DNA of 64,000 bases. Origin: JAILLW01 sp045640525. GTDB taxonomy: Bacteria > Bacillota > Clostridia > Lachnospirales > Lachnospiraceae. How positions within the stretch are numbered: the first letter of the stretch is position 1; each line of letters starts with the position of its first letter. The DNA lies in the NCBI GenBank assembly GCA_045640525.1, contig JAZUFE010000025.1, positions 1-64,000 of the forward strand. The letters are read 5' to 3'. The position numbers and the translations under genes were made by a program. Below, in pieces: positions 1 through 8,747 of this stretch. The notes beneath the pieces were generated by a model, which worked only from the letters and a program-made list of their open reading frames with translations, had not been told where the DNA came from and searched no databases.

Positions 1-223
1 TACAGACAATATTTTCTACATGTCTCGCGGCTGTCATCGGAGATACTTTAAAGTTTCGCATTTGATGGCTGAACCGGATTCCTATTGTTAAAATCTCGCT
101 GGACTCAAATACGTCAAATTCTGAAGAAAAAGTCCAAAAGAAGCATGCTACAGGCGCTGCCCAAGGGTGTTTGGACTCTATACAATGAAAATCAATGATT
201 CAAGTCCGGATTCCGGAAAATTG

Positions 224-336
224 TGGACTCAAATCAGAAAAACACGCTGATTTGAGTCCAACCGTCAGTCATCAACGTGAAACTCCGAGGTGGAATGGAC
301 TTAAATTCAAGAATTAGCGCCATTTAAGTCCAACCG
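224..336 (+). repeat. Two-hairpin dispersed repeat, copy 1
   Basis: The first hairpin has perfect 14-bp arms, TGGACTCAAATCAG (224-237) and its complement (247-260), with a 9-nt loop. The second has 11-bp arms TGGACTTAAAT (296-306) and ATTTAAGTCCA (322-332). Each is followed by ACCG, and the linker contains CAACGTGAAA. The same two hairpins with a similar linker occur in inverted orientation at 29401-29512, so this is a dispersed element of about 115 bp. Two further, weaker TGGACT/AGTCCA hairpins lie just before it (100-136 and 173-207). Confidence 0.8.
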
Positions 337-374
337 CCCGAAGTCGTGGGCACCCGGCCCGATGAGTCAGACTG

Positions 375-410
375 TGATGCGATTGTCCGAAGTCACGGAC
401 AATCGCATCA
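375..410. repeat. Perfect hairpin, 15-bp stem
   Basis: TGATGCGATTGTCCG (375-389) is followed by a 6-nt loop and its exact complement (396-410). Neither side has a T-run, so it is not a standard intrinsic terminator. It differs in sequence from the TGGACT hairpins beside it. Its role is unknown. Confidence 0.7.
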
Positions 411-433
411 ATGAATTCAAGTTGCGCCACTAC

Positions 434-470
434 TAAAAACTCCCCCGGATGCAATGCATCCGAGGGAGTG
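434..470 (-). terminator. Rho-independent terminator after the regulator gene
   Basis: Read on the minus strand, a GC-rich stem (CTCCCTCGGATGCA pairing with TGCATCCGGGGGAG, one mismatch) is followed directly by TTTTT (439-435). It lies about 57 bp past the stop codon of the XRE-type regulator and would end the ldh-regulator transcript. Confidence 0.85.
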
Positions 471-526
471 CTGAAAATTCGAAATATTGAAAGAATTAGT
501 CTTCTCAATTCGAAATACGGAAGAAA

Positions 527-1312
527 TTAGTCTTCTCTGTTGGTATGGATAGCTTTGGCTACATAACCCAGCGTCATTTGAATCTGATCTTCCGTAGCTC
601 TTAACTTATTGTCACGAATTGAATAGTAATTGACAACTACCTTACCGTCAATCTTCTCTTCTCTACGATAGAGTAACCACATATTGTCATCCGTACATAC
701 CACAACCGGTTCTGTGGGACGCGCTACTCTGTCGTTGGCAATAAGAAGAATCTCACCCTCGAAATATTTGGGTGCGAATCGATCAGAAGGAATTTTGATT
801 CCCATGAATATCTTGGGAAGTAAATCCTTATTCAATTCGGAAATATCTATTATATCGAAATTATTCGTCATCTTGAAGTTACCGTCAGGCGATTCTTCAG
901 CAAGCATGACTTCGATGGCCTTATCGCTTACTTGATTATTCTCAAGCATATCTTTGTGATAATGTATGGCCCAACGCACGAAATGAGTGAAGCTTTCGGG
1001 AAGAGTCCGCACTATCTGCAACGATTCGCAAGTTTGCGGAGATATTGTGCCGCAACCTACCAATTCATCCACACTCACCGAGAATACCTTGGCAAGCTTG
1101 ATTGCCGATGAAAGGCTGCAATCTTTCGTTCTTCCATACAAGAATGATTTGAGCGTACTTGACGGAAGATCGGCACGTTCCGCTATCTCTTCGATTGTTA
1201 TATCCTTTTGATCCACATACATTCTGACATTCTCTCTGAAAGACGTCATATAGTTTTCCGGATCATTTCTAAGATTGGCAGACAACGCACGCATCTCGTT
1301 CTTGTCCATCAT
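527..1312 (-). CDS. XRE-family regulator with an S24-like C-terminal domain
   Basis: Predicted DNA-binding regulator. Residues about 15-75 form a helix-turn-helix (ITIEEIAERADLPSSTLKSF). The C-terminal part (about 170-255) resembles the LexA/CI peptidase-like fold (FAPKYFEGEILLIAND), but the usual catalytic Ser of an SM motif is not visible, so it is probably a sensor or dimerisation domain. The start chosen is the ATG at 1312, about 8 nt after AGGAG, giving 261 aa. An alternative ATG at 1372 overlaps the ldh stop (ATGA) and adds 20 residues of low-complexity, basic sequence. It is co-transcribed with the dehydrogenase and its target is unknown. An inverted repeat at 2399-2414 is a possible operator. 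Confidence 0.75.
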   Translation of the reverse strand: MMDKNEMRALSANLRNDPENYMTSFRENVRMYVDQKDITIEEIAERADLPSSTLKSFLYGRTKDCSLSSAIKLAKVFSVSVDELVGCGTISPQTCESLQIVRTLPESFTHFVRWAIHYHKDMLENNQVSDKAIEVMLAEESPDGNFKMTNNFDIIDISELNKDLLPKIFMGIKIPSDRFAPKYFEGEILLIANDRVARPTEPVVVCTDDNMWLLYRREEKIDGKVVVNYYSIRDNKLRATEDQIQMTLGYVAKAIHTNRED

Positions 1313-1368
1313 ATGCTTTCTTCTCCTGTTCAGCCTTGGTACATACGCTGTACCGACAACGGCGGCCG

Positions 1369-2382
1369 TCATAGTGTCACCTCATTAGTCAGTTCGCGAC
1401 CGCTATACCATGTTTTAATATTATCAATCGTTGTGTATGCTATGTTGTTCAGCGCTTCCTTGGTCAGGAAAGCCTGATGGGATGTCAAAACCACATTCGG
1501 CATCATAATAAGGTTCGATAGAATCTCGTCTGTCGGTATCTCTCCGGACTGGTCTTCGTAGAAGACATCCGCCTCCTCTTCATATACGTCCAGGCAGGCA
1601 CCGCCTATATTTTTATCCCTGATTCCCTCAAGCAATGCCGACGAATCAATCAAAGCACCACGCGACGTGTTAACTATTATAGCATGATTCTTCATCCTTC
1701 TGATAGCCTTGGAATCAATTATATGATATGTTTCTTCCGTCAGCGGGCAGTGTAAAGATATAATATCGCTTCGCTCCAGAAGTTCCTTAAGGGATGTATA
1801 CTCAATTTCCGAGTCCTTAATGGGGAACTTATCATATGCAAGAATCTTCATTCCGAAGCCCTCGCAAATGTTTATGAAAGTTCGACCTATCTTTCCCGTA
1901 CCTATAACTCCCACTGTCTTATCATGGAGGTCGAAGCCCACCAGTCCGTCCAGGGTGAAGTTATGGTCTCTGGTGCGTATATATGCCTTGTGAGTTTTAC
2001 GAACCAGTGTAAGCAGCATTGCCATCGCGTGTTCTGCAACAGCATATGGCGAATATGCCGGAACTCTGACCACCTTAATGCGATTCTTCGCATACGAAAT
2101 ATCAACGTTGTTATATCCTGCACAACGTAGCGCAATAAGTCCGACTCCGTATTCTACCAAAGAATCTATTACATCTTTGGTTATTTCGTCATTGACGAAT
2201 ACACATACCGCGTCGAAGCCATATGCAAGTTTAACTGTTTTGGATGTCAATCTATTTTCGAAAAATTGAAAATCAAGAATCACGGACAGCCTGTCCGTTC
2301 CTACATCTTTCGTATATTTCTCAAGAGTTTCATTGAATGACTCAATGTCATAATGCTTAGAATCAAATACCGCTATTTTCAT
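1369..2382 (-). CDS. ldhA: D-lactate dehydrogenase (D-2-hydroxyacid dehydrogenase)
   Basis: NAD-dependent reduction of pyruvate to D-lactate, or of a related 2-keto acid, in the cytoplasm. The 337 aa match the usual length. It shows RCAGYNNVD, the Rossmann motif GVIGTGKIGRTF, NTSRGALID with the substrate-binding/catalytic Arg, DVYEEE, and the late His in SHQAFLTKEAL, an arrangement typical of fermentative D-LDHs. The start has an excellent site (AAGGAGG, 5 nt before ATG). Its stop overlaps the possible upstream start of the regulator. It is not a polysaccharide gene and probably forms its own transcription unit with the regulator, since a terminator-like hairpin separates it from cluster A. 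Confidence 0.88.
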   Translation of the reverse strand: MKIAVFDSKHYDIESFNETLEKYTKDVGTDRLSVILDFQFFENRLTSKTVKLAYGFDAVCVFVNDEITKDVIDSLVEYGVGLIALRCAGYNNVDISYAKNRIKVVRVPAYSPYAVAEHAMAMLLTLVRKTHKAYIRTRDHNFTLDGLVGFDLHDKTVGVIGTGKIGRTFINICEGFGMKILAYDKFPIKDSEIEYTSLKELLERSDIISLHCPLTEETYHIIDSKAIRRMKNHAIIVNTSRGALIDSSALLEGIRDKNIGGACLDVYEEEADVFYEDQSGEIPTDEILSNLIMMPNVVLTSHQAFLTKEALNNIAYTTIDNIKTWYSGRELTNEVTL

Positions 2383-2398
2383 ATGTTTCCTCCTTTTC

Positions 2399-2414
2399 GT
2401 ACTATGTATAGTAC
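2399..2414. promoter_or_regulatory. Inverted repeat before ldhA, possible operator
   Basis: GTACTAT-GT-ATAGTAC is a perfect 7+7 inverted repeat centred about 24 bp before the ldhA start codon. It is not a Rex-type site. It could be bound by the adjacent XRE regulator. No strong -35/-10 pair was seen in 2415-2520, so the exact promoter is not called. Confidence 0.4.
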
Positions 2415-2516
2415 AAATTATTACAACTTATAGGTTTATTTGTTTTTCAGATAAATTGTAATAAGGAGAAACACAAGGTTCTACACGTCAAATCGATAAA
2501 TGGAATCGGTGTTTGA

Positions 2517-2545
2517 AATTAAAAAGTATGATGTATCATACTTTT
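2517..2545 (-). terminator. Probable terminator at the end of cluster A
   Basis: On the minus strand AAAAGTATGAT and ATCATACTTTT form a near-perfect hairpin with a 2-nt centre, followed by T residues. It lies just past the stop of the membrane protein at 2551. The stem is AT-rich, so termination may be partial. Confidence 0.55.
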
Positions 2546-2550
2546 GGGTT

Positions 2551-3804
2551 CTAGATATCGTTAATTACCCACTTTTCAAGCTGTTCGTTGCTCCAACGAC
2601 CGCCAATCCAGTCGTTAACAACGGTATAGTTTTCAAGTAAGCCGCCTGCATAATAATTGTCCGAGGTCTCATCCATCGTCCATTTGATATCTTCGATATA
2701 GTCATCCGCCGTAAATTTCAGGAAAAATACCGATACCAGAATCGTTATTATTACGAATTCCTTGAAAGAACCCAACTGCTTACGCACGGTATCTATACAT
2801 ACAGTCATCGGAATAATCATGCACGGTACAAGCTGAATACCGTAATGCTCATATCCTCTTCCGCTCATGCTCAAAAAGCACAAAGAAACAATTGTAAGAA
2901 TAAATGAACTCCATCTGTAATCTATCTTTTTATCCTTAAAAAACTTATGCATTAGTACGGCGAACATTCCCAGATTCAGTGCTACAAACCACATGTCTGC
3001 ATAGATGAAATTAAGAATCGACAGTATGAAGCTCTTAACAGTAACGCCGCCTGCATAATCGGCATTGAATCCGAAATAGATATTTAGAAAATCACCCAAA
3101 GCACCCTGTATACCGAGTACTGCTGCCGTTATTCCAAATATGAGCACCATACCGATTGAAAACATAATCACACACGAAAGAAGTTCCTTGAATTTCTTCT
3201 GTACCAAAAGCTTAATTCCGATAATAGCGACGAAGCACACCCAAACTGCCACTATATTGCCATTGAGCAAGAATGAGCACGCCATTAAAGCACCGGCTAA
3301 AAGTATCTGATATTTCTTAAGTTCTGAGGTTTTCAGGTATCTAAGGAAAATATAGAGTGAGAATCCCATGAACGGCAACGCCCATTCTTCCACACAGTTA
3401 CCCTGCTGATAAAAATATAAGAATCCGTGAAACGAAAGTACTGATGACAATACGGAAACCAAAACGCTGTCCGATATCAACCCTGCGCACAGGAAAAATG
3501 ATATCGAAGTTGCCCACATAAACAGGCATTCCAGAATCCATATTCCCGTCAGACTGTGCGGCGTTATGGTTAATCCAAGCCACTGTATCAAAAAAAGAAC
3601 CGGGCCCTTGTGGTCAAATAAATCTCTGTATACCACCTGTCCTTGCTTCATTCCCACACCGCAACGAAGCCATACCGCAGAATCCAAATGCGGAAGCACC
3701 TTGGACCAGGGGTTGAGACTGCTCGCCATGGAAATAAATACGGCAACAATTCCCAGTAATATGATTGCTGTTAGTATGTATATTCTTCGTTTAGTCATTA
3801 TCAT
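2551..3804 (-). CDS. Polytopic membrane protein, GT-C/PMT-like glycosyltransferase
   Basis: 417 aa with about ten predicted membrane helices after a short N-terminal helix. The first outside loop carries HLDSAVW (Asp41) and then YRDLFDHKGP. An Asp in the first loop followed by a 'YrDlfdhKgP' segment is typical of GT-C enzymes of the PMT/ArnT/GT39-like group, which move sugars from polyprenyl-phosphate donors on the outer face. It is the last gene of cluster A, 86 bp after the GT2 gene. The donor and acceptor cannot be told; it could also be an inactive relative. Confidence 0.6.
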   Translation of the reverse strand: MIMTKRRIYILTAIILLGIVAVFISMASSLNPWSKVLPHLDSAVWLRCGVGMKQGQVVYRDLFDHKGPVLFLIQWLGLTITPHSLTGIWILECLFMWATSISFFLCAGLISDSVLVSVLSSVLSFHGFLYFYQQGNCVEEWALPFMGFSLYIFLRYLKTSELKKYQILLAGALMACSFLLNGNIVAVWVCFVAIIGIKLLVQKKFKELLSCVIMFSIGMVLIFGITAAVLGIQGALGDFLNIYFGFNADYAGGVTVKSFILSILNFIYADMWFVALNLGMFAVLMHKFFKDKKIDYRWSSFILTIVSLCFLSMSGRGYEHYGIQLVPCMIIPMTVCIDTVRKQLGSFKEFVIITILVSVFFLKFTADDYIEDIKWTMDETSDNYYAGGLLENYTVVNDWIGGRWSNEQLEKWVINDI

Positions 3805-3832
3805 TTACCACCACTTTAAGATATTTCCTCCA

Positions 3833-3863
3833 AAGTGCAGTTTTTGCATTTTGAACTGCACTT
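3833..3863. repeat. Hairpin between GT2 and GT-C genes
   Basis: AAGTGCAGTT (3833-3842) and AACTGCACTT (3854-3863) form a 10-bp stem with an 11-nt loop in the 86-bp gap between two cluster A genes. On the minus strand it is followed by TGGAGG. It lacks a long T-run and may act as a processing or partial attenuation site. Confidence 0.45.
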
Positions 3864-3890
3864 CTATTTTGAAAATCAACATGCAAATAT

Positions 3891-4895
3891 CTATTCTTTA
3901 AGAATGTGATACAGCATAATATATGTTCGCGGGAAGCTTCTAAAAAGTTTGCATTTGATTCTGTAGTCTTTGGGCAACAAACACATTGCTTTCGAAGTTT
4001 TCATTTCAAGTATCAGCTTATCATGGCACATCTTAATATATTGAGTATTTTGGCGTCTTTCCTTTGATTTAAGCACAGACAGCTTCCCTACAACAAGCAT
4101 AATGCCCATAAGAAGCTTAACTGTCACCTCATTAATGGTTGATGCATCTATCTTGGCAGCTTCGTATCTGAATTTTTCCCAGCAGGTTACCTGATCCATA
4201 TATTTAGGGATGAAAGGACGATTCATCGCTCCGTTCGGATTTTGGAAATAGCCGTAGCCTTGGTAAGAGGTTTCAACAAGTTTTAAATCGCTTTGAAGCA
4301 GCTTAACTATGAAAAGTGCGTCCTCTCCAATAACAGTTTCCTCATCAAATCGAGTCGTACCGACAGATGACTTTCTGTACAGTTTAGCCCAGCAGCGGGT
4401 ATTGTTGCACTTAATCATTTGGGCGTTGAGGTAATCCTTCGAAGAAAAAATAGCGGATTCAGTCGATATAGAATTCACTGCCTGTGTGTACCAAATGTCA
4501 TCATCCTTGTTAGTCCACGTAAAGAAAGAACATCCGGAAATATCACAATTGTTGGATATCAGTTCATTATACAGAACTTCCAACATATCCGGAAGAATTC
4601 TATCATCTGCATCAACGAACATAATGAATTCACCGCCGGCAGCTTCAAGTCCTCTGTTTCTTCCTCCGCATACGCTCTTGGGGCCTTCATTATTGATTAA
4701 TCTGATGTTGGAGAATTTGTTTTTCAAATTGGATATTTTCAGGACAGTATCATCCGTTGAGCCATCATCCACAATGATAATCTCGAAATTCGAATATGTC
4801 TGCGCCTCAATGGATTCTATTGTTCCCGATATTGTAGAACCTGCATTATACGCAGGTATTATTATGCTTATTAACGGCAATCTGTTTGCATCCAT
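3891..4895 (-). CDS. GT2 family glycosyltransferase
   Basis: GT-A fold inverting glycosyltransferase for glycan extension at the inner membrane face. The N-terminal ISIIIPAYNAGSTI, the VDDGSTDDT nucleotide-binding segment and the FVDADDR (DxD-like) metal site are all present. The 334 aa are a normal length for a one-domain enzyme with a helical C-terminal tail. It starts 5 bp after the pyruvyltransferase-like gene. The sugar and linkage cannot be read from sequence. Confidence 0.85.
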   Translation of the reverse strand: MDANRLPLISIIIPAYNAGSTISGTIESIEAQTYSNFEIIIVDDGSTDDTVLKISNLKNKFSNIRLINNEGPKSVCGGRNRGLEAAGGEFIMFVDADDRILPDMLEVLYNELISNNCDISGCSFFTWTNKDDDIWYTQAVNSISTESAIFSSKDYLNAQMIKCNNTRCWAKLYRKSSVGTTRFDEETVIGEDALFIVKLLQSDLKLVETSYQGYGYFQNPNGAMNRPFIPKYMDQVTCWEKFRYEAAKIDASTINEVTVKLLMGIMLVVGKLSVLKSKERRQNTQYIKMCHDKLILEMKTSKAMCLLPKDYRIKCKLFRSFPRTYIMLYHILKE

Positions 4896-4900
4896 AAACT

Positions 4901-6130
4901 CTAAACTTCTTTCAAAACATCCGCAAGTTGCTCCGCCTTTGATATATATCCCGGAATCACAGCATTCAAATGTGTTTTAAGCTCATTTTCGTGTTCAACC
5001 AACCATTTGAATGAATTGATTAAGTCATCGGATTCTTTAATATTTTGAACCTGAAGAACCAAATCATCCACGTTATACTGGGGGAACAAATCTTGGGCTA
5101 TACCGCGTGCCTTAACCGAATATCCCACAACAAGTGTAGGAACCATACTTGAATATGCAGCAATCGTTGCGTGCGTCCTGGCGCCTACGAAGAATCGCAA
5201 ATTTCTGATATAGCCTTTGAGTTTAAGTGCATTGGCATCATCAATACGAACTACTCTGTCGGCATATCCTGACAAGATTGCATCATTATACAATATATCA
5301 ATCGGCGTTCTGTCATCATTTCCGTTCCATACAACGTGCGGAATCAAAGCTACACTCATATCGGTGTTGTCAATTATGTAATGTATCAATTTGCGATACG
5401 CCTCAATTGTAATTCCGCCCTCAGATTCGCTCTCCTGGACTATCGGACTTATATTGATTCCGACTGTATTGCCCGAAACGAATCCCTTTGGAAGAACAAC
5501 GTCTTCATACGGAAGGGTAAATGCAGGATCGGGAATATAGAGGACTTGCGGGATGTTTTTGACGCCTGTGGCAAAATCCTCCGATTTCTTTTCTTCCACT
5601 CCAAATGAGTTTCTCAATGCCTCGTAAGTAATACTCTCTCTTGCAATAATCGTATGATATTTCGCCAAATCTTCCTTGATATCATCACGCTTGAGAAGTT
5701 CCGGTTCTATCGAGCAGCCAAGCAGTATCGTTTTGGCACCGTTTTTTGAGAATACCGAATTGGCAAGCCTAAGATCGTTAAGCATAGAATCATAGCAATA
5801 ATTATCACCGCCTATCGATATTGCAAGCTCAGGCTTAAGCTTTAGGGCTTCCTTATAGCGATACCGCATCATTATATCTTTATCCTTGAAGAGCACTCTC
5901 CGCGCATAACAGAAAAGATGTGCAATCTTATGCTCCGCGAAGCTCCTCTCCTGCATAATATTGCACATGTTGTTAAGGGTATACTTAACATCCTCTTCCT
6001 TACGATATGTAAGAAGAGTGATGTCTTCTGTATCTTTATTCTTTTGAAGCATTCTGCATACACTATAGGCAATAGCCTCACAGCCGTGATTCTTGCTTCC
6101 GGCATGCATATAAAGTACAACTTTTTTCAA
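4901..6130 (-). CDS. Polysaccharide pyruvyl transferase family protein
   Basis: Likely transfers a pyruvate ketal from phosphoenolpyruvate to a sugar of the glycan, giving it negative charge (CsaB/WcaK superfamily, 409 aa). It shows the N-terminal VLYMHAGSKNHGCEAIAYS motif, a central SIGGDNYCYD, and the C-terminal GARTHATIAAYSSMVPTLVVGYSVKARGIAQDL typical of the family. Translation appears to start at TTG (6130), with GAGGT six bases upstream. It is spaced 13 bp from the GH88-like gene before it. Some members of the family are not proven pyruvyltransferases. Confidence 0.8.
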   Translation of the reverse strand: MKKVVLYMHAGSKNHGCEAIAYSVCRMLQKNKDTEDITLLTYRKEEDVKYTLNNMCNIMQERSFAEHKIAHLFCYARRVLFKDKDIMMRYRYKEALKLKPELAISIGGDNYCYDSMLNDLRLANSVFSKNGAKTILLGCSIEPELLKRDDIKEDLAKYHTIIARESITYEALRNSFGVEEKKSEDFATGVKNIPQVLYIPDPAFTLPYEDVVLPKGFVSGNTVGINISPIVQESESEGGITIEAYRKLIHYIIDNTDMSVALIPHVVWNGNDDRTPIDILYNDAILSGYADRVVRIDDANALKLKGYIRNLRFFVGARTHATIAAYSSMVPTLVVGYSVKARGIAQDLFPQYNVDDLVLQVQNIKESDDLINSFKWLVEHENELKTHLNAVIPGYISKAEQLADVLKEV

Positions 6131-6143
6131 GCAGCTACCTCAT

Positions 6144-7202
6144 TTATTCCTCTTCAAGCATCACGAACAATGACAGTGCCGGTCCCAGGCTCCATGGGAA
6201 CGGACCGAATTCCAACGGATAATTACCGGGTCTTTTGGAAGGAAGTGCTGCCCCGGGAATGGTACCGTCTTCCTGAACGCAGGCTTTAAGAGCTTCTGCG
6301 CCTCTTAACATTCTCGACTTATGAATTCCGATGAGTACCTTGTCTTCAAGCGAAAGAGCCAGTGAATATAGAATCATGGCCGTAGCCGCAGTGTCCACGG
6401 GACCGTCCTTGGCCGAAAGCTGCCAAGTGTATAATCCACCTTCGAGCTGATATGCTTCAACCTTATCCACAATTCTTCTGTATCCCATACGAATGGCTTC
6501 GTAACTTGGTCTGTCGGGTTCCATATATTTAAGGGTTTCGGCCATTCCGATCATCAACTGACCGACTGCCTGGCCCCATCCTATGATGCCCATCTTCATG
6601 CCGGTCTCACTGTTATAGCCGTGATACGGAAGAAGAAGCTTCTCATCCATTCCTCTTTCCAGGAAATTCTGTATCTGTGTAATTGCCATGTTCATGGCAT
6701 CCATATCATTATATACAGCACCGTACTTAGCCAGGAACGGACAAACATATCCTATTGTCTCAGCCATTACGAAATTATCATTCTTGGCTGTTTGAACAAG
6801 CAGTGATCCGTCCGAATCCGCTTCTGCTGCCAATACCCACTTAAGAAGCGTATCCGCATATTCTTTGTATTTGGCCTCGCCCGTAATCTGATGAAGGTCA
6901 ACCAGTGCAACTCCGGCATAAATATCTTCAATACGGAATATCTTCTTGCCGCCAAAGTTCCAACGCTGGAAATAACGCTTAACAACATCCATTATTTCTC
7001 TGGCTTCCTCGGAATTAATATGCTTCTTGTAATAATCGAGCATAGCCTTGGCCAATACCGCGTTGCCGTATGCCAGTCTGTCAACCGGATCGTCGTTTCG
7101 TCCGGCCAATGCCTTAAGCGGTCGTGCCATATGATAACCCACGGTTCTGTGGGGATAATTCAGCAAATCATACTGAGCCTGATTTAATAATTTATTCAAC
7201 AT
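6144..7202 (-). CDS. GH88/GH105-like protein, copy 1
   Basis: 352 aa, no signal peptide, alpha/alpha-barrel type sequence. It resembles unsaturated uronyl hydrolases (YteR/YesR group): IEDIYAGVALV (Asp93, matching the first catalytic Asp), AETIGYVCPFLAKYG, LLPYHGY, GIIGWGQAVGQ and DTAATAMI. At the position of the second catalytic Asp it has Glu148, whereas the paralogue at 27113 has Asp. Such hydrolases normally degrade pectin fragments; inside an assembly operon it may trim or recognise uronic-acid-containing intermediates, or be non-catalytic. It overlaps the acetyltransferase gene by 7 bp. Confidence 0.7.
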   Translation of the reverse strand: MLNKLLNQAQYDLLNYPHRTVGYHMARPLKALAGRNDDPVDRLAYGNAVLAKAMLDYYKKHINSEEAREIMDVVKRYFQRWNFGGKKIFRIEDIYAGVALVDLHQITGEAKYKEYADTLLKWVLAAEADSDGSLLVQTAKNDNFVMAETIGYVCPFLAKYGAVYNDMDAMNMAITQIQNFLERGMDEKLLLPYHGYNSETGMKMGIIGWGQAVGQLMIGMAETLKYMEPDRPSYEAIRMGYRRIVDKVEAYQLEGGLYTWQLSAKDGPVDTAATAMILYSLALSLEDKVLIGIHKSRMLRGAEALKACVQEDGTIPGAALPSKRPGNYPLEFGPFPWSLGPALSLFVMLEEE

Positions 7203-7717
7203 CCGATATTACCTCTTTTTTCAATATATTTCTCACCCGGAGCAATATTCTTCGTTACTACGGCTCCCGCACCGATTATGGCACCGTCACCTATTGTAAC
7301 GCCCTTTAGTATCGTAACATTTGCTCCCACCCAAACATTTGAGCCTATATTTATCTTCTTGGCAGGGAATTTCCCGTCAAGAATATCACTCTGATTATGA
7401 TCGTGATCAACTATAACCACGTTGTTTCCAAATTTGCAATTGTCACCGATTGTCACACCGCCCATACAGGCAATCGAACAATTGGTATTAAAATAGCAGT
7501 GCGCACCTATGGATAATTCGGCACCCTGTCCTGCCACAATATACAGGTTTCCGCGATTCTGCGTCCTGGTACCGATGTTCAAAACCGCTTTATCCGTAAG
7601 TTCAATATGTACCCCACTCATGGCAACCGGCAAAGATACACGTATCCTGCTGCCATAGCGTATTTTTTTACCCCAAAAGAATAATGTACTTTTGATTGTC
7701 TTAGCGACTAATCCCAT
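7196..7717 (-). CDS. Hexapeptide-repeat O-acetyltransferase
   Basis: Left-handed beta-helix acyltransferase, probably transferring acetyl from acetyl-CoA to a sugar hydroxyl. The 173 aa contain repeated [LIV]GxxxxI turns (IGDNCKFGNNVVI, IGSNVWVGANVTILKGVTIGDGAIIGAGAVVTKNI) and the probable catalytic His in the VDHDHN segment. It matches capsule/maa-type enzymes. It overlaps both neighbours (17 bp with the GT4 before it, 7 bp with the GH88-like gene after it), so it is translationally linked. Confidence 0.88.
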   Translation of the reverse strand: MGLVAKTIKSTLFFWGKKIRYGSRIRVSLPVAMSGVHIELTDKAVLNIGTRTQNRGNLYIVAGQGAELSIGAHCYFNTNCSIACMGGVTIGDNCKFGNNVVIVDHDHNQSDILDGKFPAKKINIGSNVWVGANVTILKGVTIGDGAIIGAGAVVTKNIAPGEKYIEKRGNIGC

Positions 7718-8747
7718 ACTGTTTAATCACTTTCTCATAAAGCTTATACAATGAATCAACATGCTTTTCAAAACTATAGTTTTGAATAATACTTTCACGG
7801 GCTTTGGCACCCATTCGGTTTCTCAGTTCGGAATCCTTCAGAAGCTTTCCGACACACTCCGACAATCTGTCTATGTCGCCGGGAGTGCACATGTAACCGT
7901 TAACTCCGTCTTCAACCACCGTAGGTATTCCTCCCACATTGGTTGTAACAACCGCCAGTCCATGACCCATTGCCTCCAACAGAGCCATCGGAACTCCCTC
8001 ATTATACGAAGGGAACAAAAATATACCGGATTGACGTAATAATCTATCTTTATCCTCGCCTCTGACCCATCCGGGGAAGGCAACTTCGATATCACCGAAG
8101 CGGCTTTGAAGCTCTTGTATGTCACCGTTACCTGCCATAGTCAAAGTAAACGACATGCCCCTAAGACGTTCAAATATTAAAGGAATATCGTAGCAGCCTT
8201 TTCGCTGACCAATCTCTCCCATGAAAAGGACATCCGTTGAGTTACTGATTTCATCCGCCTTGGGTATTTCACAGTAATTCGATATAACTTCGATTCTGTC
8301 CTTTGGGACAATCAATCCAAGCCTGTCCCTCCACTCCTTCGAAAGGGCAATCAGTTCGGAGCATTTTCGATAGCACTTTTCGACCGCCTTCTTCTTGGAC
8401 TTCGACGCGTTGGCATAAAATCTGTCAAATTCGGCTCCGTGAATATGATTAACCACCGGAATATGCCTTCTAAAAGCCATATTGATGAAAGGGCGCTTAC
8501 GGTAAAAACTCGGTCCGAATGATGAATGAATATGCACCAAATCTATCTCATTGTTGCGAAGTATTCTTCTAAATTCTGCATAAGCCCCCAATGCCTTGGT
8601 AAGTTTTTGAAGTTTACTTCCGTTTCTGTAGGACTCGACATATATAATTTCCGCGTCCTTTATTCCGTTCTTTCTGTAACCGTTCACAACCGAAGCTATG
8701 CCACCCATAACCATTTGGTCGGGAACTACCATCAGAACCTTCATCAC
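7701..8747 (-). CDS. GT4 family glycosyltransferase
   Basis: GT-B fold retaining glycosyltransferase, 348 aa. N-terminal VPDQMVMGGIASVVNGY has the GG acceptor-side loop. The C-terminal FPSYNEGVPMALLEAMGHGLAVVTTNVGGIPTVV carries the E-x7-E donor-phosphate motif. Its ATG overlaps the stop of the initiating transferase (ATGA), so it may add the second sugar. Donor identity unknown. Confidence 0.88.
   Translation of the reverse strand: MMKVLMVVPDQMVMGGIASVVNGYRKNGIKDAEIIYVESYRNGSKLQKLTKALGAYAEFRRILRNNEIDLVHIHSSFGPSFYRKRPFINMAFRRHIPVVNHIHGAEFDRFYANASKSKKKAVEKCYRKCSELIALSKEWRDRLGLIVPKDRIEVISNYCEIPKADEISNSTDVLFMGEIGQRKGCYDIPLIFERLRGMSFTLTMAGNGDIQELQSRFGDIEVAFPGWVRGEDKDRLLRQSGIFLFPSYNEGVPMALLEAMGHGLAVVTTNVGGIPTVVEDGVNGYMCTPGDIDRLSECVGKLLKDSELRNRMGAKARESIIQNYSFEKHVDSLYKLYEKVIKQYGISR

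Larger units (their letters stand above)
1..526. other. Non-coding, palindrome-rich left edge
   Basis: No complete gene is supported here. The stretch holds a series of TGGACT...AGTCCA hairpins (100-136, about 173-207, 224-260, 296-332), a perfect 15-bp-stem hairpin (375-410) and a terminator for the minus-strand unit (434-470). On the minus strand one frame is open from about position 200 to the window edge, but it has no convincing start and overlaps the hairpins, so it is not called as a gene. An apparent plus-strand frame at 314-508 also crosses the hairpins and is rejected. Confidence 0.6.

Noticed and set aside
314..508. 64-codon minus-strand frame at the left edge
   Set aside because: It runs through the terminator, the 15-bp-stem hairpin and part of the repeat; no ribosome site and no family resemblance.
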